Below, piece by piece: positions 54,019-62,099 of a stretch of 64,000 nucleotides of DNA; the stretch's first letter is position 1, and each line of letters starts with the position of its first letter. Source of the DNA: an uncultured Clostridia bacterium (GTDB lineage Bacteria; Bacillota; Clostridia; Oscillospirales; Ruminococcaceae); NCBI GenBank assembly GCA_947630845.1, contig CANRJB010000006.1, positions 37,235 to 101,234 on the forward strand. The letters run 5' to 3'. A program made the position numbers and the translations under genes. Below the pieces are notes generated by a model. The model worked only from the letters and a program-made list of their open reading frames with translations. It ran no database searches and was not told where the DNA came from.

Positions 54019-55416
54019 ATGATGAATCAGAATGAACATGATCCCCGTCAGGATTACACCAGTTTTTATGAGGAGCCGAACAGCGAAAACGGCAGCAGCA
54101 ACTATGTCAATATCTACTCTGACCCCGGACAGAAGCCGAAGAAGTCCGGCGGCGGCAGAGCATTTCTGAAAGTGCTTGCGGCACTGGCTGCGCTGGCGAT
54201 CGTTTCGGTTTCGTCCATCGAAATGTACAAGCTCTTCGGCACAAAAGACAGCAAAGCAGATGCATGGAGCAAGTCTGCCGAGGAAGAATTGCAGATAGAA
54301 ACAAGCGACGAGTCGTCCACAGAAGAAGAAAGCAGCGAATCCGGCAGTAAAGTCAACCCTGCTGCTCCGAGCTGGATCAGCAGTGCCGCACCGGAAGATG
54401 CGCTGACCATTCCGGAGATCGTCGAGAAGGCATTGCCCTCTGTTGTCGGCATCAGCTCTACCTATGAGACGGAAAGAAGTATGCAGAGCTACTGGGGATT
54501 CAGTTTCTACGGAGGAGACGGCGGCACGCAGACACAGCAGTTTTCAACGGTCGGCACGGGAATCGTCATGAGTGCAGACGGCTACGTCGTTACGAACGCC
54601 CACTGCATCTATGACAATGAATCCGAGTATAAGGCAGGCAAGGCAGTTGCAGTGAGCGTGGTCATGGGCGATGAGAACGAGACGGAGTACGATGCACAGA
54701 TCGTCGGCTATGATCTCCAGACAGATCTTGCAGTGCTGAAAATTGATGCAACTGGTCTGACTCCGGCAGAATTCGGAGACAGCGATCAGTTACAGGTCGG
54801 CGAGATGGTCGTTGCCATCGGCAATCCATTGGGCTTTGAGCTGTTCGGAACGACGACATGCGGCATCGTTTCCGCACTGAACCGGGAGATCACCATTGAT
54901 GATAAGCATATGACCCTCATCCAGACAGATGCCGCCATCAACTCCGGTAACTCCGGCGGTCCGCTGCTCAATGGTTACGGACAGGTCATCGGCATCAATT
55001 CTGTCAAGATGGGTTCCACCTACGGTTCAGCAAGTGTTGAAGGACTGGGCTTTGCCATCCCGATCTCCGATGCGAAGGACATCATCGACAGCCTCATCAG
55101 CAACGGCTATGTAACTGGCAGACCGCAGCTTGGTATCACCTGTGTGGAGATCACGGAAGCGGATGCAGAGAGATATAATATGCCGCAGGGCGCACTGGTC
55201 TATGCGGTTGGTGAAGGGTCAGCAGCGGAGCAGGCAGGTATCAAGCAGGGCGATGTCATCACCAAGGTGGACGGTCAGGAGATCACGACACCCGATGAAC
55301 TCAATGAGATCAAGAACCAGCATGATGCCGGAGAGACGATTACCCTGACTGTATGGCGCAGCGGTATGACAGAGGAGATCCCGATCGTTCTGCAGGAAAT
55401 GGTACAGGAAGACTGA
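54019..55416 (+). CDS. htrA: Membrane-anchored HtrA-like serine protease with PDZ domain
   Basis: Extracytoplasmic quality-control protease. 465 residues: Asn/Ser-rich cytoplasmic N terminus, one helix (about 49-66), an acidic Ser/Glu linker, trypsin-like domain with His in VTNAHCIYD, Asp in TDLAVLKID, Ser in NSGNSGGPLLN, then one PDZ domain (about 370-460, AGIKQGDVITKVDGQEI). AAAGGAAG lies before the ATG; an upstream ATG at 53998 has none. A TATAAT-like box at about 53953-53958 may be its promoter, but no good -35 was seen. Confidence 0.94.
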   Translation: MMNQNEHDPRQDYTSFYEEPNSENGSSNYVNIYSDPGQKPKKSGGGRAFLKVLAALAALAIVSVSSIEMYKLFGTKDSKADAWSKSAEEELQIETSDESSTEEESSESGSKVNPAAPSWISSAAPEDALTIPEIVEKALPSVVGISSTYETERSMQSYWGFSFYGGDGGTQTQQFSTVGTGIVMSADGYVVTNAHCIYDNESEYKAGKAVAVSVVMGDENETEYDAQIVGYDLQTDLAVLKIDATGLTPAEFGDSDQLQVGEMVVAIGNPLGFELFGTTTCGIVSALNREITIDDKHMTLIQTDAAINSGNSGGPLLNGYGQVIGINSVKMGSTYGSASVEGLGFAIPISDAKDIIDSLISNGYVTGRPQLGITCVEITEADAERYNMPQGALVYAVGEGSAAEQAGIKQGDVITKVDGQEITTPDELNEIKNQHDAGETITLTVWRSGMTEEIPIVLQEMVQED

Positions 55417-55437
55417 TATAAGTACAGGAAAGAAAGG

Positions 55438-55468
55438 AAAGGGTGCGGATCGTTTTCTGCACCCTTTT
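55438..55468 (+). terminator. Intrinsic terminator after htrA
   Basis: Stem AAAGGGTGC / GCACCCTTTT (6 GC-rich core pairs plus A-T extension) with T-run. The gap 55417-55810 holds this, the promoter at 55622 and a 150-nt leader. Confidence 0.8.
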
Positions 55469-55621
55469 CAGGTGGAAAAAAACAGAATTTTCACAGGAGG
55501 AAATCAGAAAAAAGGCATAAATTTTCCGAAAATGGAAAAAAATCACCCCTTCGTTGTGCAAAATGCTCAAAAAACAAAAGAATCTTCATGCAATATTTTT
55601 AGAGAAAAAAGAAATGGGGTG

Positions 55622-55650
55622 TTGACAATCTCGAAATAATATGCTAAAAT
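55622..55650 (+). promoter_or_regulatory. Promoter of the dockerin/cohesin surface locus
   Basis: Perfect TTGACA (55622-55627), 17-bp spacer ending AATATGC, -10 TAAAAT (55645-55650). Confidence 0.87.
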
Positions 55651-55656
55651 GTAAAT

Positions 55657-55798
55657 ATGAAACGTAGAAGCCCGTAGTGGGTTCCGAGCGTTTGCATGCG
55701 CAGGAGAGACAACAAGGAGCATAAGGCAGTTTGTGCGGACGGTACATGAACAGAGAAGTCCTGCGTGGAAACATCAAGAAATAATAAAGAAGAGAGAG
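55657..55798 (+). promoter_or_regulatory. Long 5' leader of the surface locus
   Basis: About 150 nt from the predicted transcript start to the ATG, with small inverted repeats (AGCCC/GGGTT near 55670-55684; GCG/CGC near 55690-55701). No known riboswitch core was recognised. An in-frame ATG at 55733 has no ribosome site. Confidence 0.35.
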
Positions 55799-55810
55799 GT
55801 AATTGAACTA

Positions 55811-58465
55811 ATGAAGAAGTCATTTCTGAAAAGAGTAATGGCTGCTGCGGTTGCAGTACCTGTTGCTCTGACACAGACCGTAATGTTCACTTCGATCGCC
55901 GAGGAAGACGCTGCTGCGGATGCTGGCTCTGCTACTAAGCTGGATATCGCATCTTTGCTGAATGTTGCAGAGGATGCAGAACGTCTTGAGCTGGACGCTA
56001 CTTATCTTGCGTACAACGATCTTCTGGATGATCACGGCGTGGATGCAGAGACAGCATTTGTGCAGAAGTCTGACTGGAACACAAAGCTGACAGCCGCACA
56101 GTTACGGCTGGCTGGAGAAACAGTAAATATTGGAACAAAAGCACTTGCAGATGCAATTACATCTGAAAAGTGGTATGCTGATATTGCGAAAAATGCTCTT
56201 ACAGAAGGTGCAACAGCAGTCGCAAAAATCGACACTGATTCCATTACTGTTACAGTCGATGTGGATTACGATTATAGCGAAGACCTTGTAAAGGCTGCCG
56301 AGAACAAGATTCCGACAGAGTACAATGGCGTGGAAATCGACAAGGATCAGTTCCTGAACAATGTAGGTCAGGTTAAGAAGCTCACAGGCACGATCGTAAT
56401 CAAGTTTGATACGACAAAGCTGGCAGAGACAGGCGAAGTTTCCACAACTGTTACACAGACCGGATTCTATACAGCAGACGGCAAGTCTGATATGGAAGCT
56501 GCTTATGACGAAGCAAAGAGTCGCATTGCAGAAGCAAAGGAAGCCGTTCTTAAAGGCGTTGAAGGTCTCAAGGCTTACTACGATGATCAGATTGAAGAAG
56601 GTAAAGCTTCGATCGAGGATGGTAAGGAAAAGATCAAAGAAGCAGAGGGCGAGCTTGAAAGCGCAGAAAACACAGTAACAGAAAAGGAAGCAGAACTCAA
56701 AAAGTATCAGGAAGAGCTGGATAGCATTGAAGCTGCTGATACTGAGGCAATTGCAGAACAGCAGAAGAAGATTGACGATGCGCAAGCAGAGCTTGATGAG
56801 GCAAAGCAAAAGATTGCTGATGCTAATGCAAAGCTTGAAGAAGGTAAAAAAGAACTTGCTGATGGTGAGGCACAGATTGCTGATGCTGAAAATGCACTTG
56901 ACAATGCAACTAAAGAGGCAAATGACCAGATCAACAGCATGTTCGATACTTACGAGACCAAGCTTGACAATGCTTACAAGAAGTCAGCTGCTCTTGAAAA
57001 GCACCGTGAAGCAGTGATAGAAGATGCAGATGATGTCAATGCTGTTCTTAGCGATCTGCATGACAAGGCTGCTGCAAGAAACCGCTGGGGCGCAAAGCTT
57101 CCGGAATCTCTGGAAGGCATTCAGGGTCACAGATTCTATGACACTGCTGATAGCCTCTTTGCGAACGTGGTTGCACAGCTCAATGCAGTTGCACAGCCCA
57201 AGGGCTATGAGCTTTCACTGACTCTTGATGATGTGATCAACACAGCAAGTCAGCTTACTGATGTAACAGTTTCTGGTGTTGTTGAGAATTACAATGTGAC
57301 AGATGGCTATGCATTTGGTTATCTCACAGATGAAGTAACAGCAGCTGATGAGGAGTACTTCAACGCTGAACTGGCTAAGGAAGGCAAGGAGCTTGTTGAG
57401 GCTGCTGCAATCAAGGTCGTTGAGGTTGAGGGCGATGCAGACGGCACTGCTCTGACTGCAAATACAAAGGTAAACATCTACAGAGTTGCTTGGATTGTTG
57501 AAGATAAGGAAATCGAGACAACCGAGACAGAAACTGAGACGGAAACTGTTGAGGAGACAGAGACTGTTGAAGAAACAGAAACCGTCGAGGAGACAGAGAC
57601 TGTTGAAGAAACAGAAACTGTAGAGGAAACAGAAACTGTTGAAGAAACAGAGACTGTAGAGGAAACAGGTGAAACAGGCGAGACTGGTGAAACAGGCGAG
57701 ACTGGTGAAACTGGCGACACAGGTGAGACTGGTGAAACTGGTGAAAGCGAGTCCGGCGAGCCGCAGGGCAGAACTGATGTCGAAGTCAGCGTAGTACGTG
57801 AGGGTATCTCCTTCCACTTCTCTCATGACGAGAGAGCGTTCAACGACGAGTCTCTGATCAGCGAGCTGATCGACGTTGAGGGCGCAACTGTGACAGTTAC
57901 CGACGAGAACGGCGAAGAGTCCAAAGAACCTGCTGACATGTCGAAATTCAGCTTCGGTCTTGACAGATATGAGAACGACGTTACAATGTCTCCGTCCACT
58001 CTGTATGCTGACAGAGTACAGGATGCTGCTTATGTAGCAACCACTCTCTATGTATACTATGAGGATGAGCTTGTCAAGATGGACGAGTATCCGCAGGTTT
58101 ACATCGGCGTAAAGGGCGATGCAACGGTAGACGGTCTGGTAGCAACTGATGACGCTGCTGCGGTTCTGGTTTACATTGCACAGATCGGTGCAGGTAATAC
58201 AGATTATGATCTCTATTCTGACAATGAGACGCTTGAAGAGCTTGCATACTTCCTCGCTGATATCAATGGTGAATCCATGGATGGCGGCGCAACGACTGCG
58301 GCAGGTGATGAGCTATCTCCGCTCGAAACCTCTGATGCAGCAAATATCCTTGTTTACATTGCAATGCAGGGTGCAGGTACAGATGTAAACTGGGTTCCGG
58401 ATATTGTAGCAACTCCGTATCCGGCAGTATCTGAGGGTATTGCAAAGGCAAATGGCTTGATCTGA
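55811..58465 (+). CDS. Secreted coiled-coil protein with Glu/Thr repeats and C-terminal dockerin
   Basis: 884 residues, no family recognised for the body. Signal peptide (about 1-30), a mixed N domain, a long heptad-like coiled coil (about 230-395, rich in Glu, Lys, Ala, e.g. KIADANAKLEEGKKELADGE), a second globular region, a repeat of TVEETE units and then GET units (about 568-650), another beta-like region, and a dockerin (about 766-862) with loops DATVDGLVATDDAAAVL and DELSPLETSDAANIL, each followed by IA..GAG. AGAGAGGTAATTG lies before the ATG. It is followed by an anchored cohesin-like protein, its likely partner. Function is probably structural or adhesive. Confidence 0.8.
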   Translation: MKKSFLKRVMAAAVAVPVALTQTVMFTSIAEEDAAADAGSATKLDIASLLNVAEDAERLELDATYLAYNDLLDDHGVDAETAFVQKSDWNTKLTAAQLRLAGETVNIGTKALADAITSEKWYADIAKNALTEGATAVAKIDTDSITVTVDVDYDYSEDLVKAAENKIPTEYNGVEIDKDQFLNNVGQVKKLTGTIVIKFDTTKLAETGEVSTTVTQTGFYTADGKSDMEAAYDEAKSRIAEAKEAVLKGVEGLKAYYDDQIEEGKASIEDGKEKIKEAEGELESAENTVTEKEAELKKYQEELDSIEAADTEAIAEQQKKIDDAQAELDEAKQKIADANAKLEEGKKELADGEAQIADAENALDNATKEANDQINSMFDTYETKLDNAYKKSAALEKHREAVIEDADDVNAVLSDLHDKAAARNRWGAKLPESLEGIQGHRFYDTADSLFANVVAQLNAVAQPKGYELSLTLDDVINTASQLTDVTVSGVVENYNVTDGYAFGYLTDEVTAADEEYFNAELAKEGKELVEAAAIKVVEVEGDADGTALTANTKVNIYRVAWIVEDKEIETTETETETETVEETETVEETETVEETETVEETETVEETETVEETETVEETGETGETGETGETGETGDTGETGETGESESGEPQGRTDVEVSVVREGISFHFSHDERAFNDESLISELIDVEGATVTVTDENGEESKEPADMSKFSFGLDRYENDVTMSPSTLYADRVQDAAYVATTLYVYYEDELVKMDEYPQVYIGVKGDATVDGLVATDDAAAVLVYIAQIGAGNTDYDLYSDNETLEELAYFLADINGESMDGGATTAAGDELSPLETSDAANILVYIAMQGAGTDVNWVPDIVATPYPAVSEGIAKANGLI
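57511..57750 (+). repeat. 18-bp and 9-bp tandem repeats encoding VEETET and GET
   Basis: About seven units of the six-residue VEETET repeat followed by about nine GET/GDT triplets, all in frame. Probably an extended acidic spacer that can change length by slippage. Confidence 0.85.
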
Positions 58466-58494
58466 GCCATATCCGTAGGCACATATGAATGTTT

Positions 58495-58520
58495 GCCACC
58501 GCACTGAGCGGTGCGGTGGC
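58495..58520 (+). other. Intercistronic hairpin between the dockerin and cohesin-like genes
   Basis: 10-bp perfect stem GCCACCGCAC / GTGCGGTGGC with a 6-base loop and no T-run. It probably marks a processing or stability site rather than a full stop. Confidence 0.6.
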
Positions 58521-58554
58521 TGCATATAATTCACTTGAAAGGAAATGAACTAAA

Positions 58555-59523
58555 ATGAAGAAGAATAGCTTTAAGAAGGTTATTGCCTCACTTGCAGCTC
58601 TTTCTGTAGTCGCTGTAGGCACAGCAGCTGTTCCTGTTTCTGCTAAGACTTTAGAAGCAAACCAGACAGATGCTGAGGTGTATGTAGATCGTGCAACCGT
58701 TTCTGTTGATGAAGCAAAGGCTGGTGTACCGATTTATGTAAGACTGAACATGGGTGATGCTTTCGCTGATGGCATGACAAACTTTGAGTTTGGTGTTGAC
58801 GTTGACTCTCGTGCAAGCCGTGTCTTTATCAATGATGCTGCTACGGCTTCTGAATTTGGCGGCGAGATGCTCAATGTGGTAGTTACACCGGCTGACTCTC
58901 CGGTAGCAGGCTATGAGAATTACACCTATATGTCATTTGCTAAAGGCGATGTAGATGCAGAGAAAAGTGATATTTTTGCTGCAAATAAGATCACTGGTGT
59001 AAGACCTACATCTGTAAACGTTGCTATGGTTTATGTAACGATTGCAGACCCGCAGCCGGGTGAGACATATCCTATCACAATCGAGACAAAGGGTGTAGGC
59101 GAAGCAGCAGGTCGTGAGCTTACGTTCAAGAATGGTAACACCATTCTTTCTACAGATGATATTCAGCTTTCTGACGGTTGGATTAAGATCGAGGGCGAGC
59201 CTGAGACAACAGCTCCTGAGACAACAACAACAGAAGCTGAGACAACCAAGGCTGAGGAAACCACAACCAAGGCTGAGGAAACCACTACAGAGACTGAGAC
59301 AAGCGCAACAGAGACAGAGACTTCCACATCTACAACAACATCTACCAATAATGGTGACGGCACAAGCACAAGCACCACAACCGGTACAGATAAGGGCAAG
59401 GGTGACGGCGACGACAAGTCTCCTGAGACTGGCGTATCTGATGTACTCCCGATCGCAGGTGTAGCAGCTGCTGTAGCAGTACTGGGCGGCGTTGCTCTGG
59501 CTACTAAGAAGAAGAATGACTAA
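58555..59523 (+). CDS. Sortase-anchored single cohesin-like protein (ScaE-like)
   Basis: 322 residues: signal peptide (1-30, cut after VSA), a single beta-sandwich domain (about 38-218) with cohesin-like features (VSVDEAKAGVPIYVRLNM, FEFGVDVDSR, VAMVYVTIADPQPGETYPIT, closing DGWIKIEG), a Thr/Glu linker, then SPETG (289-293), hydrophobic helix and KKKND tail. In Ruminococcus flavefaciens a small single-cohesin anchored protein, ScaE, holds dockerin partners to the wall and its gene follows cttA; this gene likewise follows a dockerin protein. The cohesin call is by pattern only. AAAGGAAATG lies upstream of the ATG. Confidence 0.72.
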   Translation: MKKNSFKKVIASLAALSVVAVGTAAVPVSAKTLEANQTDAEVYVDRATVSVDEAKAGVPIYVRLNMGDAFADGMTNFEFGVDVDSRASRVFINDAATASEFGGEMLNVVVTPADSPVAGYENYTYMSFAKGDVDAEKSDIFAANKITGVRPTSVNVAMVYVTIADPQPGETYPITIETKGVGEAAGRELTFKNGNTILSTDDIQLSDGWIKIEGEPETTAPETTTTEAETTKAEETTTKAEETTTETETSATETETSTSTTTSTNNGDGTSTSTTTGTDKGKGDGDDKSPETGVSDVLPIAGVAAAVAVLGGVALATKKKND

Positions 59524-59543
59524 TTCTTTCTGAACAGCAATCC

Positions 59544-59574
59544 AAAAAGACTCCCTGAAAAGGGAGTCTTTTTT
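59544..59574 (+). terminator. Intrinsic terminator after the cohesin-like gene
   Basis: AAAAAGACTCCCT / AGGGAGTCTTTTTT perfect stem with a GAAA-type loop and T-run. Confidence 0.93.
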
Positions 59575-59586
59575 ATTTCCGGGGCG

Positions 59587-59615
59587 TTGCATTCCGGTCA
59601 GAAATGTGCTATAAT
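59587..59615 (+). promoter_or_regulatory. radA promoter
   Basis: -35 TTGCAT (59587-59592), 17-bp spacer ending GAAATGTGC, -10 TATAAT (59610-59615). Confidence 0.85.
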
Positions 59616-59644
59616 AAAATTATCCCTCTGAAAGGAGCAAACCA

Positions 59645-61033
59645 ATGGCGAAATCGAGAACTGCATATATCTGCACAGAATGCGGTCATGTCAGCAGTAA
59701 GTGGAACGGCTGCTGCCCCGGCTGCGGCGCATGGAATACAATGGAAGAATCCCTCTCTGCATCGAATCCCGAAAAGCGCACAGTGACCGACCTCTCCGGC
59801 AGGATCCATCCCATCGCCGACATCAGCATGGAACAGGAGATCCGTTACAGCACAGGCTGCGGCGAATTGGACAGGGTGCTTGGCGGCGGACTGGTGAAAG
59901 GGTCTGTGGTGCTGCTCGGCGGTGAGCCGGGCATCGGAAAATCGACACTTCTGCTGCAAATATGCCAATATTTCGGTAAAAATCACAATGTTCTCTATGT
60001 CTCCGGAGAGGAGAGCGCAAGGCAGCTCAAACTCCGTGCCGAACGTCTTGAAGTCGCATCGGAGAGACTCTTTATTTTAACGGAGACAGATGCACAGGCG
60101 GTGTGCGATACCATCGAATCCACCAAGCCGGAGATCGTCATCATCGACTCCGTCCAGACCATGCAGATCACACAGCTCTCCTCCACCCCCGGCAGCCTTA
60201 CACAGGTGCGTGAGTGTACCAACCTTTTCATGCACACGGCAAAACGGCTTGAAATCCCCATTTTCATTGTCGGACATGTCAACAAAGAAGGGGCGATCGC
60301 CGGACCGAAGGTGATGGAACACATCGTGGATACGGTGCTGTTCTTTGAGGGGGAGCGGCACATGAGCTACCGTGTGCTGCGCACAGTCAAGAACCGTTTC
60401 GGTTCGACGAATGAGATCGGCGTATTCGACATGCAGGACAAAGGGCTGAAAGAAGTCGAAAACCCCTCACAGATGCTTCTTGCCGGACGACCGCTCGGCG
60501 TATCGGGGACATGCATCGCCTGTGTCATGGAGGGGTCACGCCCGATACTTGCAGAAGTGCAGACACTGGTGTCCAAAAGCGGCTATTCTGCGCCGAAACG
60601 CACAGCGACCGGATTTGACTACAACCGCATGAGCCTGATTTTAGCAGTACTGGAAAAGCGGTACGGTCTGGCATACGGTGCATTGGATGTCTATCTGAAC
60701 ATTGTCGGCGGCTTCCGGTTGGATGAGCCTGCCGGAGACTTGCCGGTGGCACTGGCGTTGTATTCGTCGCTGACGGACAGGGTACTGCCGGACAAGCTCA
60801 TAGCCATCGGGGAAGTCGGGCTTGCCGGAGAGATACGCAATGTGTCCCACATCGTTCAGCGTGTACAGGAAGCAAGGCGCATGGGCTTTGAAGTCTGCAT
60901 CGTCCCGAAACAGGCACTCACCGCACTCCCGAAAAGCACTCGCACACTGCGCATTTTCGGCGTCAACTCCCTGCGTCAGGCATTCGGTGTGCTGGCAAAG
61001 TTGGCATCGGAACGGGAGACAGACAGCCAATGA
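59645..61033 (+). CDS. radA: DNA repair protein RadA/Sms
   Basis: RecA-like ATPase that helps branch migration in recombination. 462 residues: N-terminal zinc finger (CTECGHVSSKWNGCCPGCGAW), Walker A GGEPGIGKSTLL, the RadA-specific KNRFGSTNEIGVF motif (KNRFG), and a C-terminal Lon-protease-like domain (VALALYSSLTDR, AIGEVGLAGEIR) without the catalytic dyad. AAAGGAGC lies before the ATG. The kinase gene follows after 33 bases. Confidence 0.97.
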   Translation: MAKSRTAYICTECGHVSSKWNGCCPGCGAWNTMEESLSASNPEKRTVTDLSGRIHPIADISMEQEIRYSTGCGELDRVLGGGLVKGSVVLLGGEPGIGKSTLLLQICQYFGKNHNVLYVSGEESARQLKLRAERLEVASERLFILTETDAQAVCDTIESTKPEIVIIDSVQTMQITQLSSTPGSLTQVRECTNLFMHTAKRLEIPIFIVGHVNKEGAIAGPKVMEHIVDTVLFFEGERHMSYRVLRTVKNRFGSTNEIGVFDMQDKGLKEVENPSQMLLAGRPLGVSGTCIACVMEGSRPILAEVQTLVSKSGYSAPKRTATGFDYNRMSLILAVLEKRYGLAYGALDVYLNIVGGFRLDEPAGDLPVALALYSSLTDRVLPDKLIAIGEVGLAGEIRNVSHIVQRVQEARRMGFEVCIVPKQALTALPKSTRTLRIFGVNSLRQAFGVLAKLASERETDSQ

Positions 61034-61066
61034 GAGCAGAAATGCGCATTCGGAAAGGAGAATAAT

Positions 61067-61984
61067 ATGATCTATACTATCACGTTCAATCCGGCACTTG
61101 ATTATCATGTACATGTGGAGCAGCTTCGGCTTGGTGAGGTGAACCGCTCGACATCAGAACGGCTGATTTCCGGCGGCAAGGGCATCAATGTATCCACCGT
61201 GCTGCATCATCTTGGCGTGGAGACGACGGCACTTGGTTTTCTTGCCGGGGCTACCGGAGATATGATCGCAGCGCAATTGGCAGACAGCGGCGTTCCGGTG
61301 GACTTCATCCGCCTGCCGGAGGGCAGCTCACGCATCAATGTCAAGCTCCATGCCGGACAGGAGACAGAGATCAACGGCACGGGCGCACCCATCACCCCTG
61401 CCGCAATGGAGTTGCTTTGGCAGAAACTTGATGCCACGCAGGAGGGGGACACCCTCGTGCTTGCCGGAAGCATACCATCCGGACTGCCGGACAGCATCTA
61501 CTGTGACATGGCAGAGCGTCTGCGTCCGAAGGGTGTGCGTATCGCAGCGGATGCGGAGGGGGAATTGCTGCGGAAAATCCTGCCGTGCAAGCCATTTCTC
61601 ATCAAACCGAATCATTATGAGCTGGGCGATCTGTTCGGCGTACGCCTCAGCACAGCACGGGAGGCGGAGCGTTATGCACGGAAATTGCAGGACATGGGCG
61701 CACAGCATGTACTGGTGTCGATGGGGGAAAAGGGGGCACTGCTCGTAGGAAAGAGCGGCAAAGCCTGTTTCCTGCGTGCGCTTCAGGGGAAAGCCATCAG
61801 CACGACGGGCGCAGGGGATTCCATGCTTGCCGGATTTCTTGCCGGATGGGAGCGGTATCAGGATGAGGAAAAGTCGCTCATGCTCGGACTTGCGGCAGCA
61901 AGCGTGAGTGTATTTTCCGGAGAGCTTGCGGACGGCAGCAGGACGCAGGAGATTTTTGACTACCTGTGCAGGAACAGAAAGTGA
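61067..61984 (+). CDS. fruK: 1-phosphofructokinase family sugar kinase
   Basis: PfkB-family kinase, 305 residues: ITFNPALDYHVHVE, the first PfkB signature in SGGKGINVSTVL, LAGSIPSG, and the second signature with catalytic Asp in STTGAGDSMLAGFLAGW. FruK-type members phosphorylate fructose-1-phosphate, but LacC-type tagatose-6-phosphate kinases look alike; no PTS gene is adjacent to settle it. AAAGGAG lies 6 bases before the ATG. It is probably on the radA transcript. Confidence 0.88.
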   Translation: MIYTITFNPALDYHVHVEQLRLGEVNRSTSERLISGGKGINVSTVLHHLGVETTALGFLAGATGDMIAAQLADSGVPVDFIRLPEGSSRINVKLHAGQETEINGTGAPITPAAMELLWQKLDATQEGDTLVLAGSIPSGLPDSIYCDMAERLRPKGVRIAADAEGELLRKILPCKPFLIKPNHYELGDLFGVRLSTAREAERYARKLQDMGAQHVLVSMGEKGALLVGKSGKACFLRALQGKAISTTGAGDSMLAGFLAGWERYQDEEKSLMLGLAAASVSVFSGELADGSRTQEIFDYLCRNRK

Positions 61985-62027
61985 AATTTTGTACAGGAAT
62001 ATGGAAAAAAAGTCAGTTTTCTTTTAC

Positions 62028-62056
62028 TTGACAGCCTGTGTGATGCGTGTTATAAT
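62028..62056 (+). promoter_or_regulatory. Promoter of the PPC-dockerin gene
   Basis: Perfect TTGACA (62028-62033), 17-bp spacer, perfect TATAAT (62051-62056) with TGT just upstream of it. Confidence 0.9.
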
Positions 62057-62099
62057 AAAGTCGTAAGTCTATCAATACCACAACAAGGAGGATATCATC

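Noticed and set aside
55657..55798. Riboswitch (c-di-GMP, c-di-AMP or similar) in the surface-locus leader
   Set aside because: No conserved core of a known class could be recognised by eye.
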